Shown here: positions 20,596 through 33,152 of the stretch, piece after piece
Numbering within the stretch: position 1 is the first letter of the stretch
How the letters are laid out: each line of letters opens with the position of its first letter
Source: Alviniconcha marisindica
Lineage: Eukaryota; Mollusca; Gastropoda; Provannidae
NCBI GenBank assembly: GCA_018857735.1
Contig: JABMCL010002744.1
Location: 1-64,000 of the forward strand
DNA: 64,000 nt
Direction of reading: 5' to 3'
The notes under the pieces: generated by a model
Told to the model about the DNA's origin: nothing
Seen by the model: the letters and a program-made list of their open reading frames with translations, nothing else
Databases searched by the model: none
Program-made: the position numbers and the translations under genes

Positions 20596-21325
20596 CATCT
20601 TACTCTGAAAATAAATGGAAATGATTTGCAGCCATTATACATACATATATATATATCACAAGCTGTAATACACCTGCGCACATCATAAATATACCCAAGT
20701 TATTGCAGTCAACGTCGTCAGAATGTCTACATTTTTATCGTGCAGATCTGTAAACGCATCACCGACATCATTATTATGACAGGCGAGGTCTTTCCGCGCG
20801 ACAAATGGAGATGGAAATAGCACTGTCAGTCTACTGGCACACGTTGTGCCGTAGCTCCGGCATTAACCTCCCCATCAATATAAGTCTGTCACAGCACTTG
20901 CATAAGCTAGTCCCTACAGTCGACAGACAACCTGGCACACTCAATACTTCTCTTTGTACGCCGTGGCATTCAGGTTCGCTACACAGTAGACACCCGAAGC
21001 TTTAGAACAGCAGAGAATGACAGACAGGTATATATATACGAGTACACACTGTGCCTGTGACAGACTGGAACTAGTAGAAGAGAATATTATATAGACTTGC
21101 AAATATTGTGCTCGCAGCAGGGCTGGAGAGAAGTTAGGTACACTTTGCTGGTGGTAGACTTGAAGAGAATTTACGTATACTGTACTTGTGGCAGGCTCGA
21201 AGACAATTTACAGACGAACGTAATTACGCAGTAGTCGCTTGACTATTTGTGAAGACTTTTGAATGACAGAAGTCCGTGTGTTTAAGAACATTAGCAAGCA
21301 GAACACGAACTATTATTCAAGTCAA
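20593..21325. other. Unique non-coding stretch
   Basis: No gene recognised. Imperfect repeats of a GACTTG/GCAGGCT-AGA phrase at 21,060-21,200 suggest a very decayed tandem. Confidence 0.4.
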
Positions 21326-21327
21326 AG

Positions 21328-21342
21328 GGGGGGGGGCGAGAG

Positions 21343-21382
<40 letters not shown>

Positions 21383-21383
21383 C

Positions 21384-21418
<35 letters not shown>

Positions 21419-21438
21419 GGGGGTGTGAGAGAGAGAGG

Positions 21439-21519
<81 letters not shown>

Positions 21520-21560
21520 AAAAAAGAGAGAGAGAGAGAGAAAAAAAGGAAAAAAAAGAG
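21328..21560. repeat. Compound (GT)n/(GC)n/(GA)n array
   Basis: G-run, GT, GCGCGCGC, GT, GA and A-rich purine blocks. Confidence 0.95.
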
Positions 21561-23040
21561 CAGCGTTCCTTTAAAACCACACAATATTACACTCAACCCC
21601 GCAAGTAACCCACACAAACAAAAACACTCTTTACAAATTACAACTCTTCCTCCCCCGCTAAACCCCAAATCACAAACGCAAGCGAGTAACTAACTTAACT
21701 GTGTTAACCCTTCCCCCCACGCCTAGCCAGACAAAACAAACAAGGCGAGGAAAGACCACAAGGACATCAGGGCCGAGGGAAATCTCCCCACCCATAACAC
21801 TGTCACTTCCTATGTAAGACGGACAATGGACACAGCGGGATCAGGCCCACGCTCGGCCGGGCGATAATCCGATCGGATCCCCACTGGTCAACAAGGTAAG
21901 GGACTCGGGCAGTGGCAACTTTTCCAGTGACGGTCCCAGGGCACTGACCAGCTAGCTGACCCCAGCATGACCCTTCCAGCAAACGAGTGGATCGGAGAGC
22001 GGGCAGCGTACACTGACCCTGGCTCCTTTGGGAGAGGGGGGTTGGGGTGCGGGGTTCAGTCGGCTCGGTCCTCCGATCAAAACGTGAGTCGCCTCGGAAA
22101 AAAAATGTCTTACATTAGGAAACAACTCCTTCAACTTCTATTCAGTGTTAGCCCCCACCCCCCCTCCCCCTTAGCCCTCCTCCCTCCTCCCCCCTCCCCC
22201 CCACCGCCAACTGCAAATACCGAACTCTCACTTTGGCGAGAGATCGATTGTCTGATTGATTAAACTTAAGATCGATTGACTGACTGATTAAGCGTTATTT
22301 CTCAACGGTGAAGATATTAGCACAAAGGCCGACTCAAACATATCTGCCGTTGCAACAGTGCTACTAATAACCATGACATTCGCAGTGAAATATTATGATA
22401 GAAGGATAAGCTCAAAAGATAAGCAAGATAAGCTCAAAAGATAAGTCGACTCGCTCCTTCCATCGTTACAAATCTGATCAGTGCCTCACTGTCAGTTTGC
22501 TGCCTGCGGAAGGCAAATGTGTTATTACCTCATCGAAAAAGTATTTAGTTTTACCCCTTTGTCCTCACTGTGACGGTGCCCTGTGACGGGAGGTTCAAAT
22601 CCAAGAACGATTGAAGTTTGATGTGTGTGTTTTTTGTCCCCCCCCCCCCCCTTTGTGCGTGCGTGCGTGCGTGTGTGTGTATGCGCAGACGCGCGCGTGT
22701 GTGCGTTCTCACTGAATTTAAACAAAGTTGATTCACACATGGTAAACATAAATTTAACAAACAGCAATTATTATACTATTAAACGGAGTGTGATCTACGT
22801 CAGCGCAGCCTACGAAAAACGAAATTCAATACCATACAGGTTAGCACGTTTTTCTCGCTTCTTCCCCCCCCCCCCCCCTCCCTCTTCCCCAGAACGTTGA
22901 CCTCTCTCTCCTTTTTCTGCTAAAGCTTTCTGATGCGTGTATAGATCACAACCACACATAATATGCTATAAAGTGAAAATAATGTTCTCGTTTATGCCAT
23001 GTACAGTCTCTGTGTCCCGCTGCTGATGCTCAAGCTGACG
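21561..23040. other. Unique non-coding stretch
   Basis: No gene. C-runs lie at about 22640-22652 and 22865-22877. A short GATAAGCTCAAAAGATAAG duplication occurs at 22,405-22,445. Confidence 0.4.
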
Positions 23041-23057
23041 GCAGGAGACACAACCAA

Positions 23058-23160
23058 GCCCCCGGGGTGGGGGAGGGGGGGTGGGGGAACCAAGCCCCGG
23101 TGTGTGGGGGGGGGTGGGGGGTGGGGGCAGTAGGAGAGAAGGGTGGGGGGGGGGGTGAGG
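23058..23160. repeat. G-rich degenerate tandem
   Basis: Repeated ACCAAGCCCC then GGTGTGGGGGGGG phrases. Confidence 0.7.
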
Positions 23161-23167
23161 ATTGAGG

Positions 23168-23257
23168 CAGAGCTCAGAAACTGTGTGAAAGTCGAGGCCC
23201 TGGGCTCCCCGTCCCTAACAGTCCTTACATCTGTGGACGTTAAGCAACATCTGAAAT
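23168..23257 (+). mobile_element. Retroposon family B, one-module copy
   Basis: GAGCTCAGAAACTGTGTGAA, CCTGGGCTCCCCGTCCCTAA, GTGGACGTTAAGCAACA. Short deletions in body and hairpin. Confidence 0.75.
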
Positions 23258-23292
23258 TGGAAGAAGAAGAGAACTGAGGAGGAGGGGGGAGA

Positions 23293-23301
23293 TGTGTGAG
23301 T

Positions 23302-23332
<31 letters not shown>

Positions 23333-23337
23333 GGGGG
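23293..23337. repeat. (GT)n then poly-G
   Basis: GT units followed by about 20 G. Confidence 0.93.
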
Positions 23338-23443
23338 AAGGGAGAACAAGTGGACTAGCGGTCCTTACGGTCACAACAAGGGTAAACAGACTCCAGCCTG
23401 GAGAGGTCGATACCAACGTTGCCATTTCATTATCAAACTGGAT

Positions 23444-23446
<3 letters not shown>

Positions 23447-23496
<50 letters not shown>

Positions 23497-23515
23497 CCAC
23501 ACACACACACACACA
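23447..23515. repeat. (CT)n then (CA)n
   Basis: About 22 CT and 10 CA units. Confidence 0.95.
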
Positions 23516-23564
23516 CTGGGCATTTGCTACATGGATGTCGTTAATACAACCTGAAAACACTCGT

Positions 23565-24867
<1,303 letters not shown>

Positions 24868-25020
24868 TAAGTAAGTAAACATGGTGCTTAACGTCCACAG
24901 AAACCGTATGGCTTATTAGGGACGGGGAGAAGGGGGGGGGGATGGAGGTGGGGGGAGAGGGAGATTATATACCTATCGCTACACTGTCACCACCAGAATG
25001 ACTTCTGCATTAAGATGGGC
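24868..25020 (-). mobile_element. SINE A, 5'-truncated, 13-bp TSD
   Basis: It contains the (TTAC)n tail, hairpin module and the ATACCTATCGCTACACTGTC block, ending within the body so the tRNA head is absent. AGCTAAAACTGTG flanks it at 24855-24867 and 25021-25033. Truncation at the 5' end fits target-primed reverse transcription. Confidence 0.9.
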
Positions 25021-25049
25021 AGCTAAAACTGTGGCTGCGAACTGCACCT

Positions 25050-25281
25050 TTAACCCCTTCACTGCCCAAGCCTGTAAAATTTCCGGGCTGAAAAGTGCGC
25101 GCACACGCCTGCAAACGGTCTATTTTCCCGGTCCTACAACAAATCTGCTTTCAGTTCCGTGCGTTTTGGTGCAAACCCTTTCACGAGTAATGCGACGAAG
25201 AAAACAGAAATGCTTCAGGATTTGAAATTTCACTCTTTTACTTGTCTTTTTCAAGAGAAATCATGGCAGCGAAAGGGTTAA
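25050..25281. mobile_element. piggyBac-like MITE, copy 1
   Basis: TTAA at both outer ends, then inverted termini CCCCTTCACTGCC and GGCAGCGAAAGGG (11 of 13 pair). Interior about 200 bases without a transposase frame. TTAA targets with CCCTTT-type termini are typical of piggyBac superfamily elements. Confidence 0.65.
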
Positions 25282-25795
25282 CGGCAAACAAATCTGCGCT
25301 GGCACCCGCCATCGTGAACCGTGCAGCGACGAAGTCCTGCGGCAGCAACTGTCTAATTGCGGCTCGGCACGTACAGCCAGTATCACAGCGGGACGACGCA
25401 ACGAGGCGATATTTATGTGGCTCTTCAAGACTCGTGTTCCGGACCGCCTGCTATCGATCCGTCACGATTCACGTCTCAGGGACAAACAGCTCGGTGACTG
25501 AGTTAGCACTTCAGGCCTCGTCGTCTTCCAGGCTATAGGCGCTCCTTGTCATGTAGCCCGCGTGAGCAGAAGGAAGGAGAGAGCGTCAGGACCGAGCCGC
25601 TGGCAGACATACCGTTTCGCTGCTGGCAGTTCCACTATCGATCGCTCCCAGCGCGTCCCAGCGCGACCTATACAAACACCTAATCAACGGCTGTTCTTCT
25701 GTTTCGTCTGTTGATTTTCTCCACGTCATCGTTTTCTTAAATAATACTTGCGTAACAAAGCAGCACTCTCGACTGAGGCGCGTTTTTGTCCTGAT
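25282..25795. other. Unique non-coding stretch
   Basis: Nothing recognised. Confidence 0.4.
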
Positions 25796-25797
25796 AT

Positions 25798-26036
25798 TCA
25801 CGCACCACACAGATATTCACGCACTACGCAGATGATATTCACGCTCTACGCAGACAGATATTCACGCACCACGCAGACAGATATTCACGCATTACGCAGA
25901 TGATATTCACGCTCTACGCAGACAGATATTCACTCACCACGCAGACAGATATTCACTCACCACGCAGACAGATATTCACGCACCACGCAGACAGATATTC
26001 ATTCACCACGCAGACAGATATTCACGCACCACGCAC
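25798..26036. repeat. Minisatellite, ~23-bp unit, about 10 copies
   Basis: Unit ACAGATATTCACGCACCACG plus CAG. Variants ATTACGCAGATG and CTCTACGCAG alternate at the left end, so two unit types are interspersed. Confidence 0.93.
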
Positions 26037-26457
26037 AAAAGCCCTGGAGACGTTCCCAAAGGACTGTGTTGGTGGTATTCACGCATCATGCAGGGCCTTC
26101 CTCTGCACTGGCCAAAAAGGGCAACACGCTGTAAACATGCTCCCTGCGGCTTTTGCCCGACGTTGACACATACCACAGAATTAAAAACAAACAAACAAAA
26201 ACTGATCTAAGCCCCCCCCATCAATAGTGTATTTGACTACTCAGATGACCAATGTACCCCCCCCCATTATAATTTGGAAGAGTAAGAACATGGTGTTGTT
26301 GGTGTAAAGTTTTATTATAAAATGCGTTTTATGGCAGACCATGTAATTTCCGCAACGGATTAATAAAGATTTTTTGTACCTTGCATTGCCTACGCCGTTC
26401 ACTGGGCAATAAAGCCGTCTCTCACTCACACAAACCCTCTCTCTCACCCCTCTGTCT

Positions 26458-26475
<18 letters not shown>
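26037..26475. other. Non-coding stretch with two AATAAAG boxes
   Basis: AATAAAG occurs at about 26362 and 26409. Otherwise nothing recognised. Confidence 0.4.
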
Positions 26476-26720
<245 letters not shown>

Positions 26721-27084
26721 TGGCAGTGGTGGCGGCACAGGAACGTAGACGTGCTGATGCGGGTAATGTTTGGACAGGGGCAGAGCAAATGAGACGGAGC
26801 TAACAAAGCCAGCCAGGATCAGCCGGGCCGTGGTTCAACTCCCTACCCCCTCCTTCCCACACCCCCCCCCTCCCACTGCTGGGCCCATCCCACGCTGTCG
26901 CTGGCTGCACGGTGTGTCGCACTGTCGGTGTCAATGCAAGCCCGTCCGGTGCGAAGTGATAACGATGACAGCAAACATCAAAACTGTCAGCGGTTGAGCT
27001 GCACGACTGGCAGATTTGGGGGCGAGGGGGATGGGGATGGGGGTTGGCGGGGGGGAGTCAACACGAAGAAGAGGGCCGCAGCAG

Positions 27085-27086
<2 letters not shown>

Positions 27087-27141
<55 letters not shown>
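27087..27141. repeat. (CA)n microsatellite
   Basis: About 26 CA units. Confidence 0.97.
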
Positions 27142-27337
27142 CACATAATAATATAACATACATAACTACCCTAGCTGCCTTTTCATTTCGCTGAAGAAAG
27201 AGACCGCCAATCTGATAAAATCGTTTATTCCAACTCTGTTAGAATCCGAGCATACTTTAAACTTCTCTATTTCCTTCGGCGTTTTTACCTGTGACTGAAG
27301 GCCACACTCACATCATATTCATAGTCATACCCGCCAA

Positions 27338-27418
27338 AGAAAGAAAGAAAGAAAGAAAGATAGAGAAAGAAAGAAAGAAAGACAGAAAGGGGAAAGAAAG
27401 AAAGAGAGAAAGAAAGAT
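27338..27418. repeat. (GAAA)n microsatellite
   Basis: Imperfect GAAA tetramers. Confidence 0.95.
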
Positions 27419-27953
27419 CATATCAAAGTGAATGACCGAGCGAGTAGTCAAATCAGACTCGTGAAACCCCATCAATGTGAACGACCGAGCGAGTAGCCAA
27501 CGACCGAGCGAGTAGCCAAATCAAACTCGTGAATGCAAAAGGAAACATCAATGGTAACATAAAGTTCCCTTCCGCGTTCAACCGCGTTTGCTATGTACAT
27601 AAAAATAAAAATAAAAATAAAAACCTACTTCTTTGCCTGAAGTGAAACAGCAAGCGGGATGGGACAAGGAGGGACAGGGGGGTTTGGGGGAGGGGGGGGG
27701 GGGGGGGGACTAAAACGACGGGAGATGGGGTGGGGGGTGGGGGTGGGGGAAGGATGGCCGAGAGGAGATCGAGACATCGCCCGTCATTCACAGGCAAAGG
27801 AGTGAATGAATCTGTGGACAGGTCTGACTGGGTACACTGCACTTGGCCCACTGTTTCGTCTTCCTCCCGTCTGATGTCGTGATGGTACGGACAATTTTAG
27901 ACAGAACGAGATGGCTGTCTGTTTTATGGACTGGGGATAGGGAGCAGACGTGG
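27419..27953. other. Unique non-coding stretch with small duplications
   Basis: GACCGAGCGAGTAGYCAA occurs three times between 27,430 and 27,525. G-run near 27,690-27,708. No gene. Confidence 0.5.
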
Positions 27954-27967
27954 GATGTTGGTGTATA

Positions 27968-28271
27968 AATGAGTAAACATGGTGCTTAACGTCCACAGAA
28001 ACCATAAGGCTTATTAGGGACGGGGAGAAGGGGGTATGGAGGTGGGGGAGAGGGAGATTATATACCTATCGCTACACTGTCACCACCAGAATGACTTCTA
28101 CATTAAGGTGGGCAACCGCTGAGAGTCATTTTAATGTTTGATAATTGTGAGGGACAAAGTCACAAAAACAGTGTCCACAGACCACAACTTTTGAAGAGAA
28201 AGGAGAGCCGAAGCGGATTCGAACCGAGGTCCCTCAGCTTACCAGCCTTACCGCTAGGCCAAACCGGCTCA
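27968..28271 (-). mobile_element. SINE A, full-length reference copy, 14-bp TSD
   Basis: The clearest A copy (304 bases). In its own direction it has a tRNA-like head with box A TGGCCTAGCGG (28251-28261) and box B GGTTCGAATCC (28215-28225), and GAGCCG/CGGCTC ends that can pair like an acceptor stem. The body and hairpin tail follow. GATGTTGGTGTATA flanks it at 27954-27967 and 28272-28285. It would be transcribed by RNA polymerase III and mobilised by a partner LINE not present here. Confidence 0.93.
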
Positions 28272-28312
28272 GATGTTGGTGTATATCCACACTGGGACTA
28301 TATAATAAGCTG

Positions 28313-28375
28313 GGAATCGAACCGACGTCGTCCGCATACCAGCCTAACGTCTTACCGCTAGGCCAAAGCTCAGGC
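28313..28375 (-). mobile_element. SINE A head-only fragment
   Basis: TCGAACCGACGTCGTCCGCA, then ACCGCTAGGCCAAAGCTCA: box B and box A in reverse, no body. Confidence 0.65.
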
Positions 28376-28512
28376 TGACACCTGTTTCAAACTGACCGAT
28401 GTTTTCACAGATGCCCAACGTCCAGAGAAACCATACGGTTTGTTAAGCCCGTTCTTAATTGGGCGAATGTTTCTTCGCGAACCTAGTTGGAAGTATTCGG
28501 CGAACCTATTTG

Positions 28513-28677
28513 AAAGTTTGAAATTGTTCTTCAATGTTGCTTTGATACACACTCTAAAGTTTGAAATTCTTCTTCAATGTTGTTTTGATACACACTCTAA
28601 AGTTTGAAATTCTTCTTCAATGTTGTTTCGATACACTCTCTAAAGTTTGAAATTATTCTTCAATGTTGTTGTGATAC
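28513..28677. repeat. Minisatellite, 43-bp unit, 4 copies
   Basis: Unit AGTTTGAAATTCTTCTTCAA, TGTTGTTTTGATACACACTC, TAA. Confidence 0.93.
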
Positions 28678-28735
28678 CGTAGAGACTATTAGCCTATTAG
28701 GTACGAGAGCCCAGGTCCACCTCCTCTCGTGGGCT
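28678..28735 (-). mobile_element. B-like fragment
   Basis: CCGTAGAGACTATTAGCCTA, TTAGGTACGAGAGCCCAGGT: degraded reversed module and body. Confidence 0.45.
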
Positions 28736-28754
28736 CTGGTGATTCAAATTGGTG

Positions 28755-29087
28755 GTTGCTTAAACTCGTTTAACGCCAAGTTGTTTCCGAAGAGGTACAG
28801 GTGGGGACCGAGATCCCAGTAGGTGGGTGGGCTGAAGAGGGAGACTGTACCTAATGCTACACTCACTACCGCAATGACTCATGGGAGGAAATCAGGGCCA
28901 TTTTAATGTTTCACTAATTGTGAGGGACACAGTCACAAGACAGCGTCCAAAACTTTCGAAGAGAGAGGAGAGCCGAAACGGAATCGAACTTAGGTCCTTC
29001 CAAGGACTTATATATATATATATAAATAGTTCCTCGGTCCTTCTGCTTACCAGCTTAACACCTTACCGCTCGGCCAAGTCGGCTCAG
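28755..29087 (-). mobile_element. SINE A2 copy with internal (AT)n
   Basis: Same tRNA-like head and body as A but a different 3' end: on the plus strand TTTAACGCCAAGTTGTTTCC, GGTACAGGTGGGGACCGAGA. A short (AT)n insertion and a duplicated TCCTTC phrase lie in the head. Confidence 0.8.
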
Positions 29088-29755
29088 GTGTTTCAAATTC
29101 AAATGCTTCCCCCTGTTATCCCTCTTGTCTGAGTGAACAATTTGAAGTGGAAAGATCCAACGAAGCGGAACTCTCCTCCCCCACACAAAGCGTCACTCTT
29201 CAAGCAGTGGGCGGGATCTTTCCGACAACACGTGGGGCCAAGAGGGCGTGTGGGATTAGGTTCGCGAAGACACGCTTGATACACACCAATCCCCCCGATT
29301 TCAAACACCAACGGACTTAACATGCGTTTGTCGGACAAACAACCCGCGGATTCGTTGGGAACTTCCAAAACAGGTTGAATGAAATTTGCTCTTGCTCTCT
29401 GTCAAATAATTTGCCGTGTTGAAAGGTGCGCCGAGGGAATCCCGGTACCCCAGCACTGTGAGCCACAATAACAAGTCAACCCCCCGGTCTGTGATTCATG
29501 GCACCCCTCTGCATGCAAATCAAAGCCAGCCACTCCCCTGAGTCTGCATAGACTTTGTGTCAACAGTGCAGCTGAATTGAAAGAGCCGAAGAGACTCCCA
29601 AAGTCAGCAATGTAAAACACAGCTGTACTGAAAGTAAAATATCAATATGATGAACCGGGTAAACGACTGTTTCGTTCTCACAGACACTGCCCTGTCCCGA
29701 CTTTCCTCCTTGACCTTCAGGGAATTAACTTTCTGAAAACAATTTTTGTCCACTG
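29088..29755. other. Unique non-coding stretch
   Basis: No gene. The 29,420-29,600 block is repeat-free and includes ATGCAAATCAAAG, another candidate for a conserved non-coding comparison. Confidence 0.35.
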
Positions 29756-29759
29756 AGCA

Positions 29760-29790
<31 letters not shown>

Positions 29791-29912
29791 GAGAGAGAGA
29801 ACCACAACAAACCAAAAACCACCATCACAATCAAAAACCAAAACAAAAAACGACAAGAACAGCACACACACACACACACCCCACCACCACCACCACCACC
29901 AACCAACAACAA
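29760..29912. repeat. Poly-G (~29), then (CA)n and (ACC)n
   Basis: One of the longest G homopolymers in the window, followed by GA and A/C-rich sequence. Confidence 0.93.
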
Positions 29913-30225
29913 AACCCAGATTTTTTTTACTCCTAACTTAAACTGTTCCGTTCTTGATTATATATCGAATTAAGAAAATATGCCTTTTTTTCAGGGCACC
30001 CAACGACCCGAAAGGTGTGACGTGTGGTCGCACCACTCGAGGTCAAACATCAAAGGGGACAGGTGCGCTTCAAACACTTCCGCCTGTCGTCATTGACGAA
30101 ACTCTTTTCATGAATATATTATAAAACCGGCAGGGCATTTTTAAAAGCAGTCCATAAGGCACAATTTCAGGTTTACACGATATTATTGACATGCATCCCA
30201 GACGGACAAGAGTTGTCTCGAGAAG
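29913..30225. other. Unique non-coding stretch
   Basis: Nothing recognised. Confidence 0.4.
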
Positions 30226-30296
30226 TTTCGGTTAAACGTGTTTAACGCCGAGTTGTCTCCGAAGACGTACTGGCGGGGACCGAGATCCCAGGAGGC

Positions 30297-30358
<62 letters not shown>

Positions 30359-30641
30359 AGAGAGAGAGAGACAGAGACAGAGAAGACAGACAGAGACAGA
30401 GACAGACAGATAGAAAGAGAGAAACTGTACCTAACGCTACACTGTCACCACCAGGATTACTGTACATTAAGATGGACAGCGATGAGAGCCATTTTAATAT
30501 TGATCTATCGTGAGGGGCAGAGTCACAAAGACATTGTCCAATATCACAACTGTTGAAAGAGAGGAAGATCGAAGCGGAATCGAACCGAGGTTCTTTTGCT
30601 TACCAGCCTAACGCCTTACCGCTAGGCCAAACAGGCTCACC
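30226..30641 (-). mobile_element. SINE A2 copy with internal (GT)n(GA)n
   Basis: 3' end TTTAACGCCGAGTTGTCTCC, GTACTGGCGGGGACCGAGAT on the plus strand. About 120 bases of GT/GA array start immediately after CCCAGGAGGC. The body and a tRNA-like head (GGAATCGAACC, CCGCTAGGCCA) follow. Confidence 0.85.
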
Positions 30642-31299
30642 GACTCCAGATGGCCAGTTTATAATTCATTAACGAAAGCGATGGATTTGCACCCACGTGC
30701 CTCGAGTCCCTGTGCGCATTTCAGCCGCTGACGATCACGAAATCATCCGGAGAGTCCCCGTTTTCAGCTCGGAGTGAAGGAATTCCAGCCCTGAGGCATA
30801 CATCATCATGCTCGGTCGGATCGTGCAATGAAACCATCTGCTTGTCCCTCGCTCATACTACATCATCCCGACGACAAAAATAGCGTCACGTGCAATCAGA
30901 GAGCGTCATCGGCAAGCCGGAGGACGATGTAGGTTTGTCAAGGACCCGTAACAGTCCATGATGTTTCCAGCACGAGGGCGCGGAGTGGACGATTACCAAT
31001 CTGAGACCCTGGGCGACGTTTCTGAAGTAAGAAGACAGGAGTATGGTGAGGGAGGTGGGGGGGGGGGGGGGGGGGGGGGGGGAGAGAAGGAGGCGGCCCA
31101 TACCGATGAGACGATCACTTATAAATCCTGCTCGGTGCCTAGGGGTCAAGCGAGGAGCAGCGGAACGGCGGCTAATCTCTCTAATCCGCGCAAGGTGTGA
31201 GCGACACTTGCCGACACGGTCCGGTGACAGGCTGCAACCACCCTTGTTGCGGTCCGGGCGTGCAGCGGGCGTGATGCTCGGGGCTCGGCCCACCAGACA
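30642..31299. other. Unique non-coding stretch with G-run
   Basis: No gene recognised. A G homopolymer of about 27 bases lies at about 31055-31082. Confidence 0.4.
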
Positions 31300-31360
31300 C
31301 ACTACACTGTTACCGCAGTAGCACGTGAAAGATCCCGGCCATTCTGCCAAAAGTGCAGGT
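31300..31360 (+). mobile_element. SINE D internal fragment
   Basis: TGTTACCGCAGTAGCACGTG, AAAGATCCCGGCCATTCTGC, CAAAAGTGCAGGT matches the interior of the adjacent D copy. Confidence 0.75.
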
Positions 31361-31365
31361 GGCAG

Positions 31366-31895
31366 GTTTCGGGGATAGCTCAGTGGCTAGAGCGCCGGAT
31401 TCATGACTGAAAGGTCGCGGGTTCGAATCCCTGCAGGAGCGGCGGGAGAATTTTCTTCTCCAGGGTCGACTTTCTGTGCTGACTCTTATTTCGGTATCCG
31501 TTCCACCCCCGTGTTACCGCAGTAGCACGTAAAAGATCCCGGCCATTCTGCCAAAAGGGCAGGTTACAGCTAAATACGCATACACCTTACGTATGTGGCT
31601 TTGCATGAAGTGGCATGGTGCATGTTCGTAAGGTGTACACAGAACATGCGCCGAGACGGCAGCAGTTTCATGTGACACCAGCCCTGGCAGCGCCGTAAGT
31701 ACACCACTTCGGTGGATATTCAAAAACGCGCTATAAAAAGCTAGCCACTACTCATGCAGGCTCCCCGTCCCTAATAAGCCTTACGGTTTCTGTGGACGTT
31801 AAGCACCATGTTTACTTAATTCATGCAGGATCACATGCGAGCGCAGTGAGTCTGCTCGAGAGCGGAGAATAGCGCTGTATATATATAAGCAATCA
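31366..31895 (+). mobile_element. SINE D, full-length, interrupted by a solo tail
   Basis: tRNA-derived head GGGGATAGCTCAGTGGCTAG with box B GGTTCGAATCC, then AGGAGCGGCGGGAGAATTTT, CTTATTTCGGTATCCGTTCC, TACCGCAGTAGCACG and AGATCCCGGCCATTCTGCC. A long 3' region follows, with GTGGATATTCAAAAACGCGC, GCGCAGTGAGTCTGCTCGAG and AGAATAGCGCTGTATATA. A solo A tail sits at 31761-31820. D does not share the A/B tail. Confidence 0.8.
31761..31820 (+). mobile_element. Solo tail module in SINE D, 9-bp TSD
   Basis: 60 bases: CTCCCCGTCCCTAATAAGCC, TTACGGTTTCTGTGGACGTT, AAGCACCATGTTTACTTAAT. Perfect TCATGCAGG at 31752-31760 and 31821-31829. Confidence 0.9.
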
Positions 31896-32029
31896 TCATC
31901 ATCGCGCTGTAGTACCTCTGGGCCAACCGACAGTCACACGGGACGGCGATACACGTCGCAACGGCAAAGTACATCTTCCTGTGCATGTTGGAGGTACATC
32001 TTTCAGTACATGCAGGCACGTGTTGCAGG

Positions 32030-32102
32030 GAGGGAAGGGAGGGGGGGGGAGGGGGGAAGTTGGGGGGGGGGGTATAGCTGTGGGCGGGGTGGGAGGAGGA
32101 AG
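32030..32102. repeat. G-rich tract
   Basis: Repeated GGGAGGG/GGGGGG runs. Confidence 0.85.
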
Positions 32103-32176
32103 GTCAAACTCCAAACACTGGTTTACGACATCCTTCCTGGAGGAAGGTGCCGGAAAGCGATGTTCGGAGTGTGTGT
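32103..32176 (+). repeat. Interspersed repeat family F, copy 2
   Basis: AACTCCAAACACTGGTTTAC, GACATCCTTCCTGGAGGAAG, GTGCCGGAAAGCGATGTTCG matches 17246-17326 in reverse. Confidence 0.7.
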
Positions 32177-32250
32177 GTTGGGGGTGGGGGGGGGGGGGGG
32201 GGGGGCGGGGGTGGAGTGGGGGCTGGGAGGGGTGAGGGGGGGGGGAGAAG
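32177..32250. repeat. Poly-G/G-rich tract
   Basis: A run of about 21 G in a G-rich segment. Confidence 0.9.
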
Positions 32251-32440
32251 GCCGACACACGCTGATGTTCGGTTGGTGTGGAGTGGCGGCGGCGCGCCGT
32301 GTCGCTGTGCCCGACGACATTCATGCCTTCAGGAGACTGGTTCCGCCAAATCGTTCCTCAAACATTGTAACATAGCAAGAACAGGTTCAACCGTAGGGGT
32401 TACAACGGCGAGGACCACGCAGTGAACACGCAAGCGAGCG
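32251..32440. other. Unique non-coding stretch
   Basis: Nothing recognised. Confidence 0.35.
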
Positions 32441-32446
32441 AGCGAA

Positions 32447-32591
32447 CGTGAGAGAGAGAGAGAGAGAGGGAGAGAGAGAGAGAGAGAGACGTGTGTGCAT
32501 GTGTGTGTGTGTGTGTATGTGTTGGGGGGGGGGGGACGTGTGCGTGTGTGTGTGTGTGTGTGTGAGTGTGTGTGTGTGTGTGTGTGTGGAC

Positions 32592-32626
<35 letters not shown>

Positions 32627-32630
32627 GCAG
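32447..32630. repeat. (GA)n/(GT)n/(GA)n compound array
   Basis: GA, GT with a G-run, GT, then GA. Confidence 0.95.
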
Positions 32631-33095
32631 TTTCTCTCCTAAACAACAACAAAACTAACAAAAAATCACCAACTTTAACTCGCACAAGACCGACAATGGT
32701 TTGGGTCTGACAAAATGATCGGAGGCAGTCACCACACAGCCACCCTTCTTTCAGTGACGTGTCAAAGTCTGGTGACCTTTTCAAACTGCCTGCATGCATG
32801 CACGTTGAACTGGCCTCCTCCCAAACATACTCAGACACAAACAGCAACCCCGAGTTACACTTCCTACAACTGGACATCAAAACCATTTTTACTTATATAC
32901 ACAACACAATGAAACAATACGGTGATCATGAAATATAATACCACAAACGGCCTGCATTTTTTCCGGCTTCAGTAGTATTCGGTTACGTGCGGCGTGAATT
33001 CAGAGAAAGAAAAATATATACACAACCTATCCGATCGTGGGTGTCATGCTCTGTTCAAAATGCTGACATCCACAAGGGGACAGTGAGTCAACGAT
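32631..33095. other. Unique non-coding stretch
   Basis: Nothing recognised. Confidence 0.4.

Positions 33096-33097
<2 letters not shown>

Positions 33098-33150
<53 letters not shown>
33098..33150. repeat. (CA)n microsatellite
   Basis: About 25 CA units. Confidence 0.97.

Positions 33151-33152
<2 letters not shown>

Noticed and set aside
28210..28271. tRNA gene on the minus strand (and similar heads at 11661, 31366, 36726, 38890, 54042, 57360)
   Set aside because: Box A and box B are present, but each is joined to the same non-tRNA body and most have target duplications, so they are SINE heads rather than functional tRNA genes.
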